DNA of 37,647 bases from Kiloniellales bacterium (GTDB lineage Bacteria > Pseudomonadota > Alphaproteobacteria > Kiloniellales > JAKSDN01): the NCBI GenBank assembly GCA_030064845.1, contig JASJEC010000072.1:1-37647 (forward strand), read 5' to 3'. This document shows, in pieces, positions 8,600 through 16,567 of the stretch (positions are counted from its first letter, which is position 1; every line of letters begins with the position of its first letter). Under the pieces are notes generated by a model. It worked only from the letters and a program-made list of their open reading frames with translations. It made no database searches and had not been told where the DNA came from. The translations under genes were made by a program, and so were the position numbers.

Positions 8600-9637
8600 A
8601 TGACCCAGATCGAGAAGCCCGGTGAAGCGCAGAACCCGCTCGACGCCGGCTACGCCATGCCGGCCGAGTGGGAGCCCCACGCGCGCTGCTGGATGGCCTG
8701 GCCGCACAGGGTGGACCTCGTCCAGGACCTGGAGCGCACGCAGCACGGCTACGCCGAGGTGGCACGAGCGATCGCGCGCTTCGAACCGGTCACCATGGTG
8801 GCGACGCCGGAGGCCGCCGACACCGCGGGCCGGCTCTGCGGGCCCGGCGTCGAGATCCTGCCGATAACGATCGACGACGCCTGGGCCCGCGACAGCGGAC
8901 CGACCTTCCTGAAGCACCGGGAGTCCGGCGCCCTCGCCGGCACCTCGTGGCGGTTCAATGCCTGGGGGGTGAAGCACGAGCCCTACGACCAGGACAACCT
9001 CCTGGCCGGGCGCGTCCTCGATCACCTGGGGGCGCGCTGCTTTCAGTCGCCCCTCTTCCTGGAGGGCGGCGCGCTGCATGTCGACGGCGAGGGCACGGTT
9101 CTGACCACCGAGTCCTGCGTGCTCAACGCCAACCGCAATCCCGGCTGGTCAAAGGAAGAGGCCGAGCGCGAGATCCTCTGGGCGCTGGGCGCGGAGAAGC
9201 TGATCTGGTTGCCGGGCGACCCCGACGAAAAAGAGACCGACGGCCATGTCGACGGGTTGGCCTGCTTCGCGCGCCCCGGGGTGGCGCTGATGGAGAGCGC
9301 CAGGGATCGCAGCGATCCCTTCCACGCGGTCCTGGCGGAGAACCGCCAGGCCCTGGAGAACGCGGTCGACGCCAAGGGCCGCAAGCTGGAGATCCTGCCG
9401 ATCGACTACGCCGACGAGGCAGAGCCGACGAGCGACGTCTTCTGCGCCTCCTACATCAACTTCTACCTGGCGAACGGCGCCGTGATCCTGCCGGGCTACG
9501 GCGTGCCGGGCGACGCACGGGCGCGGGACGCCGTAGCCGCCGCCTTTCCCGGGCGAACGGTGGTCCAGGTCGACGTTACGGCGATCGCGCCGGGCGGCGG
9601 CGCGATCCACTGCATCACGCAGCAGCAGCCGGCCTGA
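8600..9637 (+). CDS. aguA: Agmatine deiminase
   Basis: A 345-residue member of the Porphyromonas-type peptidyl-arginine deiminase/agmatine deiminase family. Agmatine deiminase converts agmatine to N-carbamoylputrescine and ammonia. Guanidinium-modifying motifs are present in order: DAWARDSGPTF, FLEGGALHVDGEGT, the ETDGHVDGLACF segment and the nucleophile Cys338 in GGGAIHCITQQ. The start at 8600 has GAGGGCGG nearby and gives MPAEWEPHARCWMAWP near the N-terminus, as expected. It is slightly shorter than the Pseudomonas enzyme of about 370 residues. No N-carbamoylputrescine amidohydrolase (AguB) is in the window; the next gene, 11 bases on, is a different kind of amidohydrolase. A related guanidino substrate cannot be excluded. 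Confidence 0.92.
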   Translation: MTQIEKPGEAQNPLDAGYAMPAEWEPHARCWMAWPHRVDLVQDLERTQHGYAEVARAIARFEPVTMVATPEAADTAGRLCGPGVEILPITIDDAWARDSGPTFLKHRESGALAGTSWRFNAWGVKHEPYDQDNLLAGRVLDHLGARCFQSPLFLEGGALHVDGEGTVLTTESCVLNANRNPGWSKEEAEREILWALGAEKLIWLPGDPDEKETDGHVDGLACFARPGVALMESARDRSDPFHAVLAENRQALENAVDAKGRKLEILPIDYADEAEPTSDVFCASYINFYLANGAVILPGYGVPGDARARDAVAAAFPGRTVVQVDVTAIAPGGGAIHCITQQQPA

Positions 9638-9648
9638 GGAGGCGGCCA

Positions 9649-11160
9649 ATGACGCGTGACCGGCTCGTGATCCGCGGCGGGCGCCTACTCGATCACAGGG
9701 CCCGCACGGCGGAACCGGCGGACATCCTGATCGAGGGCGACACGATCCGCGAGATCGGGCCGCCGGGCCTGGCCGCGCCCGAGGACGCGCGCTCGGTCAT
9801 CGCCGAGGGACGGCTGCTGATCCCCGGCCTGATCAACGCCCATACCCACGGCCACGGCTCCCTCGGCAAGGGCCGGGGCGACCGCTGGTCGCTGGAACTG
9901 CTGCTCAACGCCAGCTACTGGATCACCGGCGGCCGCTCCCACGAGGACCGCTACGCCGCCACACTGCTGAACGCGGCCGAGATGATCCGGCGCGGATGCA
10001 CCGCGGCCTACGACCTGACCAACGAGATCCCCATGCCCACCCCGGAAGGGATCGGCGCGGTGGCCAGGGCCTACCGCGACATCGGCATGCGGGCGCTGAT
10101 CGCTCCCATGATGGCGGATATCAGCTTCTACGACGCCGTGCCGGGCCTGGTGGAGGGCCTTCCCGCGGCACTGCGCGACGAGGTGTCGAGGTTCCGCGGC
10201 GGAACCTTCGAGCCGATGATAGAGAACTGTCGGCACCTGCTGCGCGACTGGCCGTTCGACCGGGACCGGGTCGACTTCGCCCTGGCCCCGACCATCCCCC
10301 TGCTGTGCAGCGAGGATTTCCTGCGTGCCTGCGGCGCCCTGGCCGATGAGTTCGGCGCATTTGTTCACACCCATCTCGCCGAATCCAAGATCCAGGCGCT
10401 GTCAGGACGGCGCCGCTACGGGCGGAGCCTGACCGCCTACTGCGAGGCCCTCGGCCTGGTCAACGAGCGCTTCACCGCGGCCCACGGCATCTGGCTGGAC
10501 GAGGACGACGTGGCTCTGCTCGCCGACCGGGGCGCCAGCGTGGCGACCAACCCGGGCAGCAATCTGCGCCTCGGCTCGGGCCTGCCGCCCCTGAACTTGC
10601 TCGACCGGGCCGGCGTCAACCTGGCGGTCGGCAGCGACGGCTCGAGCTCGTCGGACAACCAGAACATGTTCGAGGCCGCCCGCCTGGCCTCCTTCGTCTC
10701 GCGGGTCCAGTCGCACGACGTCAACGACTGGCTGACCACCGACCGGGTCTTCGAGATGGCCACCCAGGGCGGCGCCCGCGCCATGGGGCGCCAGCACCAG
10801 CTCGGCCGCCTGGCGCCGGGCTTCAAGGCCGACATCGTGTTCCTCGACCTCGACGACCTCGCCTATGTGCCGCTCAACGATCCGGTCAACCAGCTGGTCC
10901 ACTGCGACGACGGCGGCTCGGTCGAGAGCGTCATGATCGGCGGCAGCCTGGTCTACGAGAACCGGCGCTTCACGACGATCGACCTGGACAAGCTGATCGC
11001 CGAGGTGCGCGAGACCCAGGACCGCCTCAACCAGGCGACCGAGCCGCAGAAGGCCGCGGCCCGGCAGCTCGAGCCCCTGGTCGCCGAGTACTGCGCCTGC
11101 TTCGCGGCCGAGCCCTATCCGGTGCGGCGCATGGGCTGCGGAGGGGGTCTGGAGGATTGA
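9649..11160 (+). CDS. Amidohydrolase, ATZ/TRZ-like metal-dependent deaminase/hydrolase
   Basis: A 503-residue TIM-barrel metal hydrolase. It shows the N-terminal beta domain typical of cytosine deaminase/TRZ-type enzymes, then the metal motif NAHTHGHG (His65, His67), a second pair HTHLAES (His240, His242), AAHGIWLDEDD and the aspartate in AVGSDGSSSSDNQNMFEA. The C-terminal beta segment GRLAPGFKADIVFLDLDD is also typical. The family removes amino or other leaving groups from heterocycles and guanidine-like compounds; the substrate is not identifiable. A strong GAGGAGG ribosome site at 9636-9642 supports the ATG at 9649, and the gene follows aguA by 11 bases, so the pair is probably co-translated. 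The C-terminus is extended and ends in a Cys/Gly-containing tail (YCACF, MGCGGG). Confidence 0.9.
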   Translation: MTRDRLVIRGGRLLDHRARTAEPADILIEGDTIREIGPPGLAAPEDARSVIAEGRLLIPGLINAHTHGHGSLGKGRGDRWSLELLLNASYWITGGRSHEDRYAATLLNAAEMIRRGCTAAYDLTNEIPMPTPEGIGAVARAYRDIGMRALIAPMMADISFYDAVPGLVEGLPAALRDEVSRFRGGTFEPMIENCRHLLRDWPFDRDRVDFALAPTIPLLCSEDFLRACGALADEFGAFVHTHLAESKIQALSGRRRYGRSLTAYCEALGLVNERFTAAHGIWLDEDDVALLADRGASVATNPGSNLRLGSGLPPLNLLDRAGVNLAVGSDGSSSSDNQNMFEAARLASFVSRVQSHDVNDWLTTDRVFEMATQGGARAMGRQHQLGRLAPGFKADIVFLDLDDLAYVPLNDPVNQLVHCDDGGSVESVMIGGSLVYENRRFTTIDLDKLIAEVRETQDRLNQATEPQKAAARQLEPLVAEYCACFAAEPYPVRRMGCGGGLED

Positions 11161-11173
11161 CCGCAAGCGCCGG

Positions 11174-11614
11174 CTATTGCTCCAGGAAGTTGACCCGCAC
11201 GCCGTTGCGGCCGCCCTGTTTCTCCAGCGCAACCTCGATGCGGTAGTCTTCGGCGTCGCAGGCCATCACGGTGTCCGGGAGAAACCAGTCCTCGGGGATC
11301 CAGGCAAATCCATTCGTCCGGCAATGGTCCCGAATCTTCTGCATCAGGTCCGAGACACTATCCTGGCTCTGGTAGCTCAAGATGATGACGGCCGGCGCCG
11401 TGCCATCCCTGGCGCTGTACGAGAAGCGCGCAGGCTCGTCGCGTGGCCATTCGGAGACGGTCCTGCTGTTCACGACGATCGCGTAGGTGAGGCCGCCGTC
11501 CTGGAATTCCAGATGATCGCTGGTCACAAGGCTGAAGACATAGAGGCCGCCCGCCACCCCGGCGAGAAGCACCAGGGCCGTCGAGAAAAGGCCGATGCGA
11601 AGAGCGCGTGCCAC
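11174..11614 (-). CDS. Hypothetical protein with one N-terminal membrane segment
   Basis: A 146-residue protein with no family I recognise. The GTG at 11614 is preferred because GGGGACGG lies about seven bases upstream; an in-frame ATG at 11665 has no visible ribosome site. The N-terminus has one hydrophobic stretch (IGLFSTALVLLAGVAGGLYV), either an anchor or an uncleaved signal, followed by a small extracytoplasmic domain. That domain has charged and aromatic segments (FQDGGLTYAIVVNSRTV, FAWIPEDWFLPDTVMACD). Its stop faces the amidohydrolase stop with 13 bases between, and it diverges from the endonuclease V gene. No operon partner. Confidence 0.7.
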   Translation of the reverse strand: MARALRIGLFSTALVLLAGVAGGLYVFSLVTSDHLEFQDGGLTYAIVVNSRTVSEWPRDEPARFSYSARDGTAPAVIILSYQSQDSVSDLMQKIRDHCRTNGFAWIPEDWFLPDTVMACDAEDYRIEVALEKQGGRNGVRVNFLEQ

Positions 11615-11722
11615 GGTGCATCCGTCCCCAGCTAGACAAGCATCAGCCTCCCAACGCCTTGCCATGGCGTCAAGAAGCGTGGCATTGGGCGGCGTCACCC
11701 ATAGCGGCCAGGTTGGACCGTC

Positions 11723-12223
11723 GTGATACTCGCTACCGACACCCACTACGGCGCGCGGACAGCCCGGACCGCGGGCGTGCTGTTTCGCCGGTGGACCGAC
11801 GCGGAGCCCCTGTCCACCCACGTGCTGGAGCAGGACGAAACGGCCGCCGCTTACCAGCCGGGAGCTTTCTATCTGCGGGAGCTGCCTTGCATCGTGGCGT
11901 TTCTCTCGAGCCTCTCCGCCCGCCCATCGATCGTCGTCATCGACGGCTACGTCCATCTCGACGAGCACGGCCGCAAGGGCCTGGGCGCCCACCTCTTCGA
12001 CGCGCTCGGCGCGGCGGTGCCCGTGGTCGGCGTCGCCAAGCGGCCCTTCGCCGGCAGCCGTCACGCCGAGGCGGTCTTGCGCGGCCGTAGCGAGCGTCCC
12101 CTCTTCGTCACCGCCGCCGGTTTTTCCGCGCGGGAGGCCGCCGAAGCGGTCGCGCGCATGAGCGGCCCTCATCGGCTGCCGAGCCTGCTCAAGCTGGCCG
12201 ACCGACTCAGCCGCGGCGCGTGA
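11723..12223 (+). CDS. nfi: Compact endonuclease V-like protein
   Basis: A 166-residue relative of endonuclease V, which nicks DNA near deaminated adenine (deoxyinosine). Visible residues align with the Thermotoga maritima active site: Asp6 (ATDTHYG) with Asp43, Tyr44 in YQPG with Tyr80, Glu53 (YLRELP) with Glu89, Asp74 (VVIDGY) with Asp110, and the lysine of VGVAKRPF (Lys106) near Lys139. Spacings are nearly identical (47 and 21 against 46 and 21). The protein starts about 37 residues late compared with classical enzymes of about 220 residues, and the catalytic aspartate sits right at the N-terminus. The start is a GTG with AGGTTGGA upstream; no upstream extension in frame looks similar to the family. 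Activity is likely but unproven. Confidence 0.83.
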   Translation: MILATDTHYGARTARTAGVLFRRWTDAEPLSTHVLEQDETAAAYQPGAFYLRELPCIVAFLSSLSARPSIVVIDGYVHLDEHGRKGLGAHLFDALGAAVPVVGVAKRPFAGSRHAEAVLRGRSERPLFVTAAGFSAREAAEAVARMSGPHRLPSLLKLADRLSRGA

Positions 12224-12259
12224 TCACCGCTGATCCGGACCTTCGTTCCCCGGCTCCGG

Positions 12260-12715
12260 TCAGCGCCGCCACTGAATCAGCATCATGCCGGCGATCACCA
12301 GGCCGGCGCCGATCAACCGCTGTGTGGTGACCGGCTGGACCCGGTAGGCCAGAAGGCCGTAGTGGTCGATCAGCAGCGAGGCGGTCATGGTGCCGACGAT
12401 GGTGGTCGAGATGAAAGCGGCGGCGCCCAGCTTCGGCGCGATCACCAGGGCGCTGAGCACGAAGATGCCGCCGAGGCAGCCGCCGGTCCAGGCCCACCAG
12501 GGCGCCGCCGCGATCGCGCCGACCGGCGGCAGGGGCACCCGAAAAATCAGCATGACGACCAGAAGGACAAGGCTCGCAACCATGGTGTTGGTGAAGGCGG
12601 CCAACAAGGGATGGCCCTGGAACTGAGCCAAGGTGGCGTTGACGCCTGCCTGGATGGGATAGCCGGCGCCCACGATTAGCGCGATGATGAAGAACAACAG
12701 GGTTTCGAGCGCCAT
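12260..12715 (-). CDS. YdcZ/DUF606-type small membrane protein of the DMT clan
   Basis: A 151-residue protein with about five hydrophobic helices. It matches the DUF606/YdcZ pattern: an N-terminal helix with GAGYPIQAGVNATLA, a WWAWTGGCLGGIFVLS motif and a terminal QRLIGAGLVIAGMMLI helix. These are half-size drug/metabolite-transporter relatives, probably working as dimers; the substrate is unknown. The ATG at 12715 is fixed by an AGGAGG site just upstream; the longer open frame to 12976 is not used. It is divergent from the cupin gene across 130 bases and converges with the endonuclease V gene. No other operon member. Confidence 0.88.
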   Translation of the reverse strand: MALETLLFFIIALIVGAGYPIQAGVNATLAQFQGHPLLAAFTNTMVASLVLLVVMLIFRVPLPPVGAIAAAPWWAWTGGCLGGIFVLSALVIAPKLGAAAFISTTIVGTMTASLLIDHYGLLAYRVQPVTTQRLIGAGLVIAGMMLIQWRR

Positions 12716-12845
12716 GGAGCCTCCTGACCTGGGACGCGGACGGTTGGATTTCGGAAGGAACCCGGGAACACTCCGGGGGTAGCAGATCGCACTGATCGAC
12801 GCCATGTCCAGGGCGCCCGCCCGCGAAAGATCCGGAGAACCCGCC

Positions 12846-13520
12846 ATGAAGATCAACGCCGATGTTTCCCAGCGCGCCGTCGTGGACAGCCGCAGCCTCG
12901 ACTGGGTGCCCTCGCCCCTGGCCGGTGTCGAGCGCCGCATGTTGGAGCGGGACGGCGAGGAGGTCGCCCGGGTCACCTCAATCGTGCGCTATGCGCCCGG
13001 CAGCCATTTCACGCCCCACACCCACGGCGGCGGCGAGGAGTACCTGGTCCTCGAAGGGACCTTCAACGACGACAGCGGCGACTTCCCGACCGGCAGCTAC
13101 GTGCGCAATCCCGTCGGCTCGCGCCACGAGCCGCGCTCCGACGAGGGCGCGGTAATCCTGGTCAAGCTCTGGTGGATGCACCCCGAGGACCAGGCCTTCG
13201 TGAACATCGACATGACCCGGGAGGACCTCTGGCAGCCCGGCGACCAGGAGGGTGTCGAGGTCATGGCGCTCCACCAGTTCGAGGCCGAGAGCAACGCGCT
13301 CTACCGCCTCGCACCCGGCGCTTCCCTGCCGGCGCGAGAACTGCCCGGCGGCGAGGAGATCTATGTCATTGAGGGGAACTGCGGCGACGACCACGGGCAG
13401 TACGGCGAAGGCACCTGGCTGCGGAATCCCATTGGCCGGGCCTCGGAACTGGTCAGCGAGTCCGGCTGCCGGCTCTTCGTCAAGCGCGGCCACCTAAGCA
13501 AGCTGCCGCCGGCACCGTGA
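12846..13520 (+). CDS. Double-cupin protein of the ChrR-like family
   Basis: A 224-residue protein made of two ChrR-type cupin barrels. The first half carries the metal-binding pattern HFTPHTHGGGEEYLVLEG with a later RNPVGSRHE. The second half repeats the layout (LPGGEEIYVIEGN and LRNPIGRASEL) but has lost the histidines, so only the first barrel probably binds metal. ChrR cupins occur as zinc anti-sigma factors and as stand-alone enzymes or sensors; no N-terminal anti-sigma domain or sigma factor gene is present, so a stand-alone role is favoured. The ATG at 12846 has GGAGAA upstream. It is divergent from the YdcZ-like gene. The fold is well supported; the function is unknown. Confidence 0.87.
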   Translation: MKINADVSQRAVVDSRSLDWVPSPLAGVERRMLERDGEEVARVTSIVRYAPGSHFTPHTHGGGEEYLVLEGTFNDDSGDFPTGSYVRNPVGSRHEPRSDEGAVILVKLWWMHPEDQAFVNIDMTREDLWQPGDQEGVEVMALHQFEAESNALYRLAPGASLPARELPGGEEIYVIEGNCGDDHGQYGEGTWLRNPIGRASELVSESGCRLFVKRGHLSKLPPAP

Positions 13521-13609
13521 AACGGCCAAGTCACGGCTCGCCCTATGGTCTCGCACGCCGGCAGGCCGTCGGGCTCCCAGCGAACGGCTGATCTGCTGGA
13601 ACAACCGCC

Positions 13610-14332
13610 ATGGCGCGCTTTCAAACACTCGGCCCGGCCGACCTGGAGATTGTGACCAGGAAGCAGATCGCCCAGCAGAAGTCGTGGCGCGAGGTGCCGA
13701 AAAATGGATTGGCCGTAGAGTGTTGCGGGAAGAACTTCACCGTACTTCCAAACGTCTTTCCGCCGCGGGGCGACACGAGGCTCACGATAAATTCCCTGGA
13801 TGTCGCACCCGGGAGCTCGGTTCTCGACATGGGAACCGGCTCAGGCGTTCTCGCCATCTTTGCCGTGCTTCGCGGTGCCGTCAGCGCACTTGCGGTCGAC
13901 CTCAACCAGAACGCCGTTCGCAACGCGCGCGTGAACGTGGAGCGCCACGGACTTCAAGGCTCCATCGACGTGCGCCTTTCAGATGGGTTCTCGGCGATCG
14001 CCGAAACCGAGAAGTTCGAGACGATCATTGCCAACCTGCCTGGCCGAAGCGAAGTGGCCAGGGACGCGGTCGAGGCGGCGCAGTGGGACTCCGGTTTCGA
14101 GACCCACAGGGCCTTCTTTGCCGAGGCGCCCCGTCACCTTGAACCCGGCGGGAGAATCCTAATGACCAAGGCGAATTACCCGGAGCTCAATGATACGGTG
14201 GAGCTTGCAGAGCAGGCCGGGTTCGTCACCGAGGTACTGGCCAGGAAGAACCCGGCAGACGGCGATCCAAGGACCTACTTCGTGCTGGCGTTCAGCCGTC
14301 GACAGTCATCCGTCGCGCCGGGCGGCAACTGA
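13610..14332 (+). CDS. Class I SAM-dependent methyltransferase with NLPG motif
   Basis: A 240-residue Rossmann-fold methyltransferase. Motif I is VLDMGTGSGVLAIFA, motif II is ALAVDLNQNAVRNARVN, and the acidic SDGF follows. Where HemK/PrmC and RlmG-type enzymes have NPPY, this protein has IIANLPGRSE, so the amino-group specificity of that family should not be assumed. The N-terminal third has KNFTVLPNVFPPRGDTRL, resembling rRNA or protein N-methyltransferases that place a short cap before the core. Its 3' end overlaps the convergent agmatinase gene by 27 bases, so the two transcripts are antisense there. The target is unknown. Confidence 0.83.
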   Translation: MARFQTLGPADLEIVTRKQIAQQKSWREVPKNGLAVECCGKNFTVLPNVFPPRGDTRLTINSLDVAPGSSVLDMGTGSGVLAIFAVLRGAVSALAVDLNQNAVRNARVNVERHGLQGSIDVRLSDGFSAIAETEKFETIIANLPGRSEVARDAVEAAQWDSGFETHRAFFAEAPRHLEPGGRILMTKANYPELNDTVELAEQAGFVTEVLARKNPADGDPRTYFVLAFSRRQSSVAPGGN

Positions 14333-15268
14333 GTGGGCAACCACACAGAGGATCTCGAACATAAGGTTGGCGCCGTTGAGCGCCGTGTGGCCGGCGGGGT
14401 CGAGCGGCGGGGCGACCTCACAGACGTCGCCGCCGATCAGGTCAAGGCCCTGCAGGCCGCGGATCATCACCTGGGCATCGCGCATCGAGAGGCCGCCCGG
14501 CTCGGGCGCGCCGGTGCCCGGGCAGAAGACCGGGTCGAGGCCGTCGATGTCGAAGGTGACGTAGGCCGGCCCGTCGCCGATCACGCGGCGGGTCTCCTCG
14601 ATCACCGCCTTGCGGCCCATCTCCTCGAAGTCGTCCATGGTGATCACCCGCATGCCGACGTCGTAGCCGTATTGGATGTCCTCGTCGCTGTAGCGGGTGC
14701 CGCGCAGGCCGATCTGGACCACCCGCTCGGGGTCCATGATCCCCTCCTCCACGCCGCGTCGGAACACGGTCGCGTGGTTCACCCGCGAGCCAAGCAGTTC
14801 GTCGAGGGTATCGGCGTGGGCGTCGAAGTGGACGATCCCGACCGGTCCGTCTTTCACGATGCCGCGCAGGATCGGCAGGGTGACGGTATGATCGCCGCCG
14901 GCCGAGACCGGCACCACGCCCTTGCGATGCAAGGCGTCGTAGAAGCCGGTGATCGTATCGATGCTGCCGAGCGGCTCCAGAGGGTTGACCGGGGCGTCGC
15001 CGACGTCGCCCACCTTGCAGAGCTCGAATGGCGCGATCCGGCTCGAGGCGTTGACCTGGCGGATCAGCCGCGACATCTCGCGCACCTGCGCCGGCCCGTG
15101 GCGCGGTCCGGCCCGGTTGGTCGAGCCCATGTCGTAGGGCACGCCGGCCAGTCCGATGTCGAGCGCCTCGGCCTGCCCGACCGGCACATGCCGGGTCCGC
15201 ATGAAGGTCGCCGGCTCGGCGAAGCGCGGCGTCACCGCGGAATCGATCGGTTGAAAATCCTCGGTCAT
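14306..15268 (-). CDS. speB: Agmatinase / guanidino-acid ureohydrolase
   Basis: A 320-residue binuclear manganese ureohydrolase of the arginase superfamily. All metal ligands are visible: GGDHT (His127), HFDAHADT (Asp149, His151, Asp153) and FDIDGLDPVF (Asp240, Asp242), followed by CPGTGAPEPGG. Agmatinase splits agmatine to putrescine and urea; guanidinobutyrase and guanidinopropionase share the same signatures, so the exact substrate is uncertain. The ATG at 15268 is preceded by a GGGGAG-rich site; the open frame to 15337 is arginine-rich filler. It lies 102 bases downstream of a methyltransferase gene on the same strand. With aguA at 8.6 kb, the window encodes two distinct agmatine-consuming activities. 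Confidence 0.9.
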   Translation of the reverse strand: MTEDFQPIDSAVTPRFAEPATFMRTRHVPVGQAEALDIGLAGVPYDMGSTNRAGPRHGPAQVREMSRLIRQVNASSRIAPFELCKVGDVGDAPVNPLEPLGSIDTITGFYDALHRKGVVPVSAGGDHTVTLPILRGIVKDGPVGIVHFDAHADTLDELLGSRVNHATVFRRGVEEGIMDPERVVQIGLRGTRYSDEDIQYGYDVGMRVITMDDFEEMGRKAVIEETRRVIGDGPAYVTFDIDGLDPVFCPGTGAPEPGGLSMRDAQVMIRGLQGLDLIGGDVCEVAPPLDPAGHTALNGANLMFEILCVVAHSVAARRDG

Positions 15269-15370
15269 GCCCGCCTGCTCCCCGCCTAAACCCTGGCCTT
15301 CCTCCTTGATTTCACGTCCCCGCGGCCGACGCAACACTCGCCACGCACAGCGCCTGATTGGCGAGTTCGG

Positions 15371-16375
15371 CTAGATGCGGACGTGATAGAGGTAGCGCGC
15401 AATCCGGCCGGCTTCCACGTCGGGCAGGTACTCTTCCTCGGATTCCCGGATCAGGCTGGCCGCGATGAAGCCGTTGCCCTCGGCCTCGAAGGCGCCCCGT
15501 AGGTCGGTCGCGGCCCGCAAGTTCCTGTGCCAGAACTCGCCGATCTGCGTTGTGTAGTCCCGGGTTTCGAAAGAGAGACCCAGACTCGAAAGCGCTTCCG
15601 ACAGTTCGCTGCGCTCGGGCGCGAGATCGCCCGGATCCTCTCCCTCTTCAATGTGGTGATTGAAGAAGATCCCCATACGGCCGCCCGGACTGAGCGCAGC
15701 CGCGACATCGGATAGGGTCTTCTCGAGATCGGCGGCCCAATAGAGCGTATCGAGAGAAATGACGGCATCGAGCGACTGCTCCGAGAGGTCGAGGAGGTTC
15801 AAATCGCCCTGCACGAAGCGCATGCGGGACCGCTTGTCTTCCGTTCGCCGGTTGGCCTCGTCGATCGCCGCTTCGGCATAGTCGAGACCGGTAATCTGAG
15901 CGCCCGTCCGGTCTGAGATGTACTCGGCGATAGCGCCCGCCCCACAGCCGAGATCCATCACCTGTTCCCCCGGCTTGATATCGAGAAGGTCCAAAAGGTC
16001 CTGGAGCGAAGCCATGTCGGTCTGGCCTTCCTGGCAGAGGTCCTCGCCGAAAACGCGTCGGCACAGTTCGGAGTGCGCCTCGCTGGCCCAGGCCGCCTGA
16101 TAGAACTTCTGGTAATAGTACCAGTACATATCCGGCCGCTCGCTGTGATAGCGCTGCGCCAGAGGGCGTCCCGCCGCGGTCAGGCGGTAGCCTCTATCGC
16201 TGCCGTCGATCAGGCCCTTGGCCACGAGACTCCCGTAGGCGTCCGACCAGTCCTCGCGAAAGATCCAGAAGCGCTCCGCCTCGGCCTCGAGCGAGGCCCT
16301 GTCGGAAGACGCGCCTTCGCTCTCCGCCTTCTCCAACGAGGCCAGTAGCTGGACCTCGGCTTCCGAGAGTTCCAT
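15371..16375 (-). CDS. SAM-dependent methyltransferase with N-terminal winged-helix-like domain
   Basis: A 334-residue protein. Residues 1-100 look like a helical, winged-helix-type domain (ELSEAEVQLLASLEKAE, then YGSLVAKGLIDGSDRGYRLT). The class I methyltransferase core begins at QVMDLGCGAGAIAEYI, with ITGLDYAEAAIDEAN as motif II, FVQGDLNLLDL and LDAVISLDTLYWA further on, and SPGGRMGIFF as motif III. The layout resembles small-molecule methyltransferases that use a winged-helix domain for dimerisation, but the substrate cannot be named. The ATG at 16375 is chosen because residues upstream of it (to 16465) look non-coding; the ribosome site is weak. It is divergent from another methyltransferase gene across 192 bases. 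Confidence 0.85.
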   Translation of the reverse strand: MELSEAEVQLLASLEKAESEGASSDRASLEAEAERFWIFREDWSDAYGSLVAKGLIDGSDRGYRLTAAGRPLAQRYHSERPDMYWYYYQKFYQAAWASEAHSELCRRVFGEDLCQEGQTDMASLQDLLDLLDIKPGEQVMDLGCGAGAIAEYISDRTGAQITGLDYAEAAIDEANRRTEDKRSRMRFVQGDLNLLDLSEQSLDAVISLDTLYWAADLEKTLSDVAAALSPGGRMGIFFNHHIEEGEDPGDLAPERSELSEALSSLGLSFETRDYTTQIGEFWHRNLRAATDLRGAFEAEGNGFIAASLIRESEEEYLPDVEAGRIARYLYHVRI

Positions 16376-16567
16376 TCGGGGCCCCAAAACGATGGAATGC
16401 TGTCGAGACAGGTTAGACCGCCTCGAGACCGTCAGGGAAGTTCCGATGCCGGTGCCCGGCTTCACGCGGTCGACAGGGGAGCGCGAAGGATTTCGTGCTT
16501 ACCCCGCTTGGGAGACTTCGGATACCCTTGGGTACGAGTGTCGAGAAAACGAAAGTCGACGAGAAGA

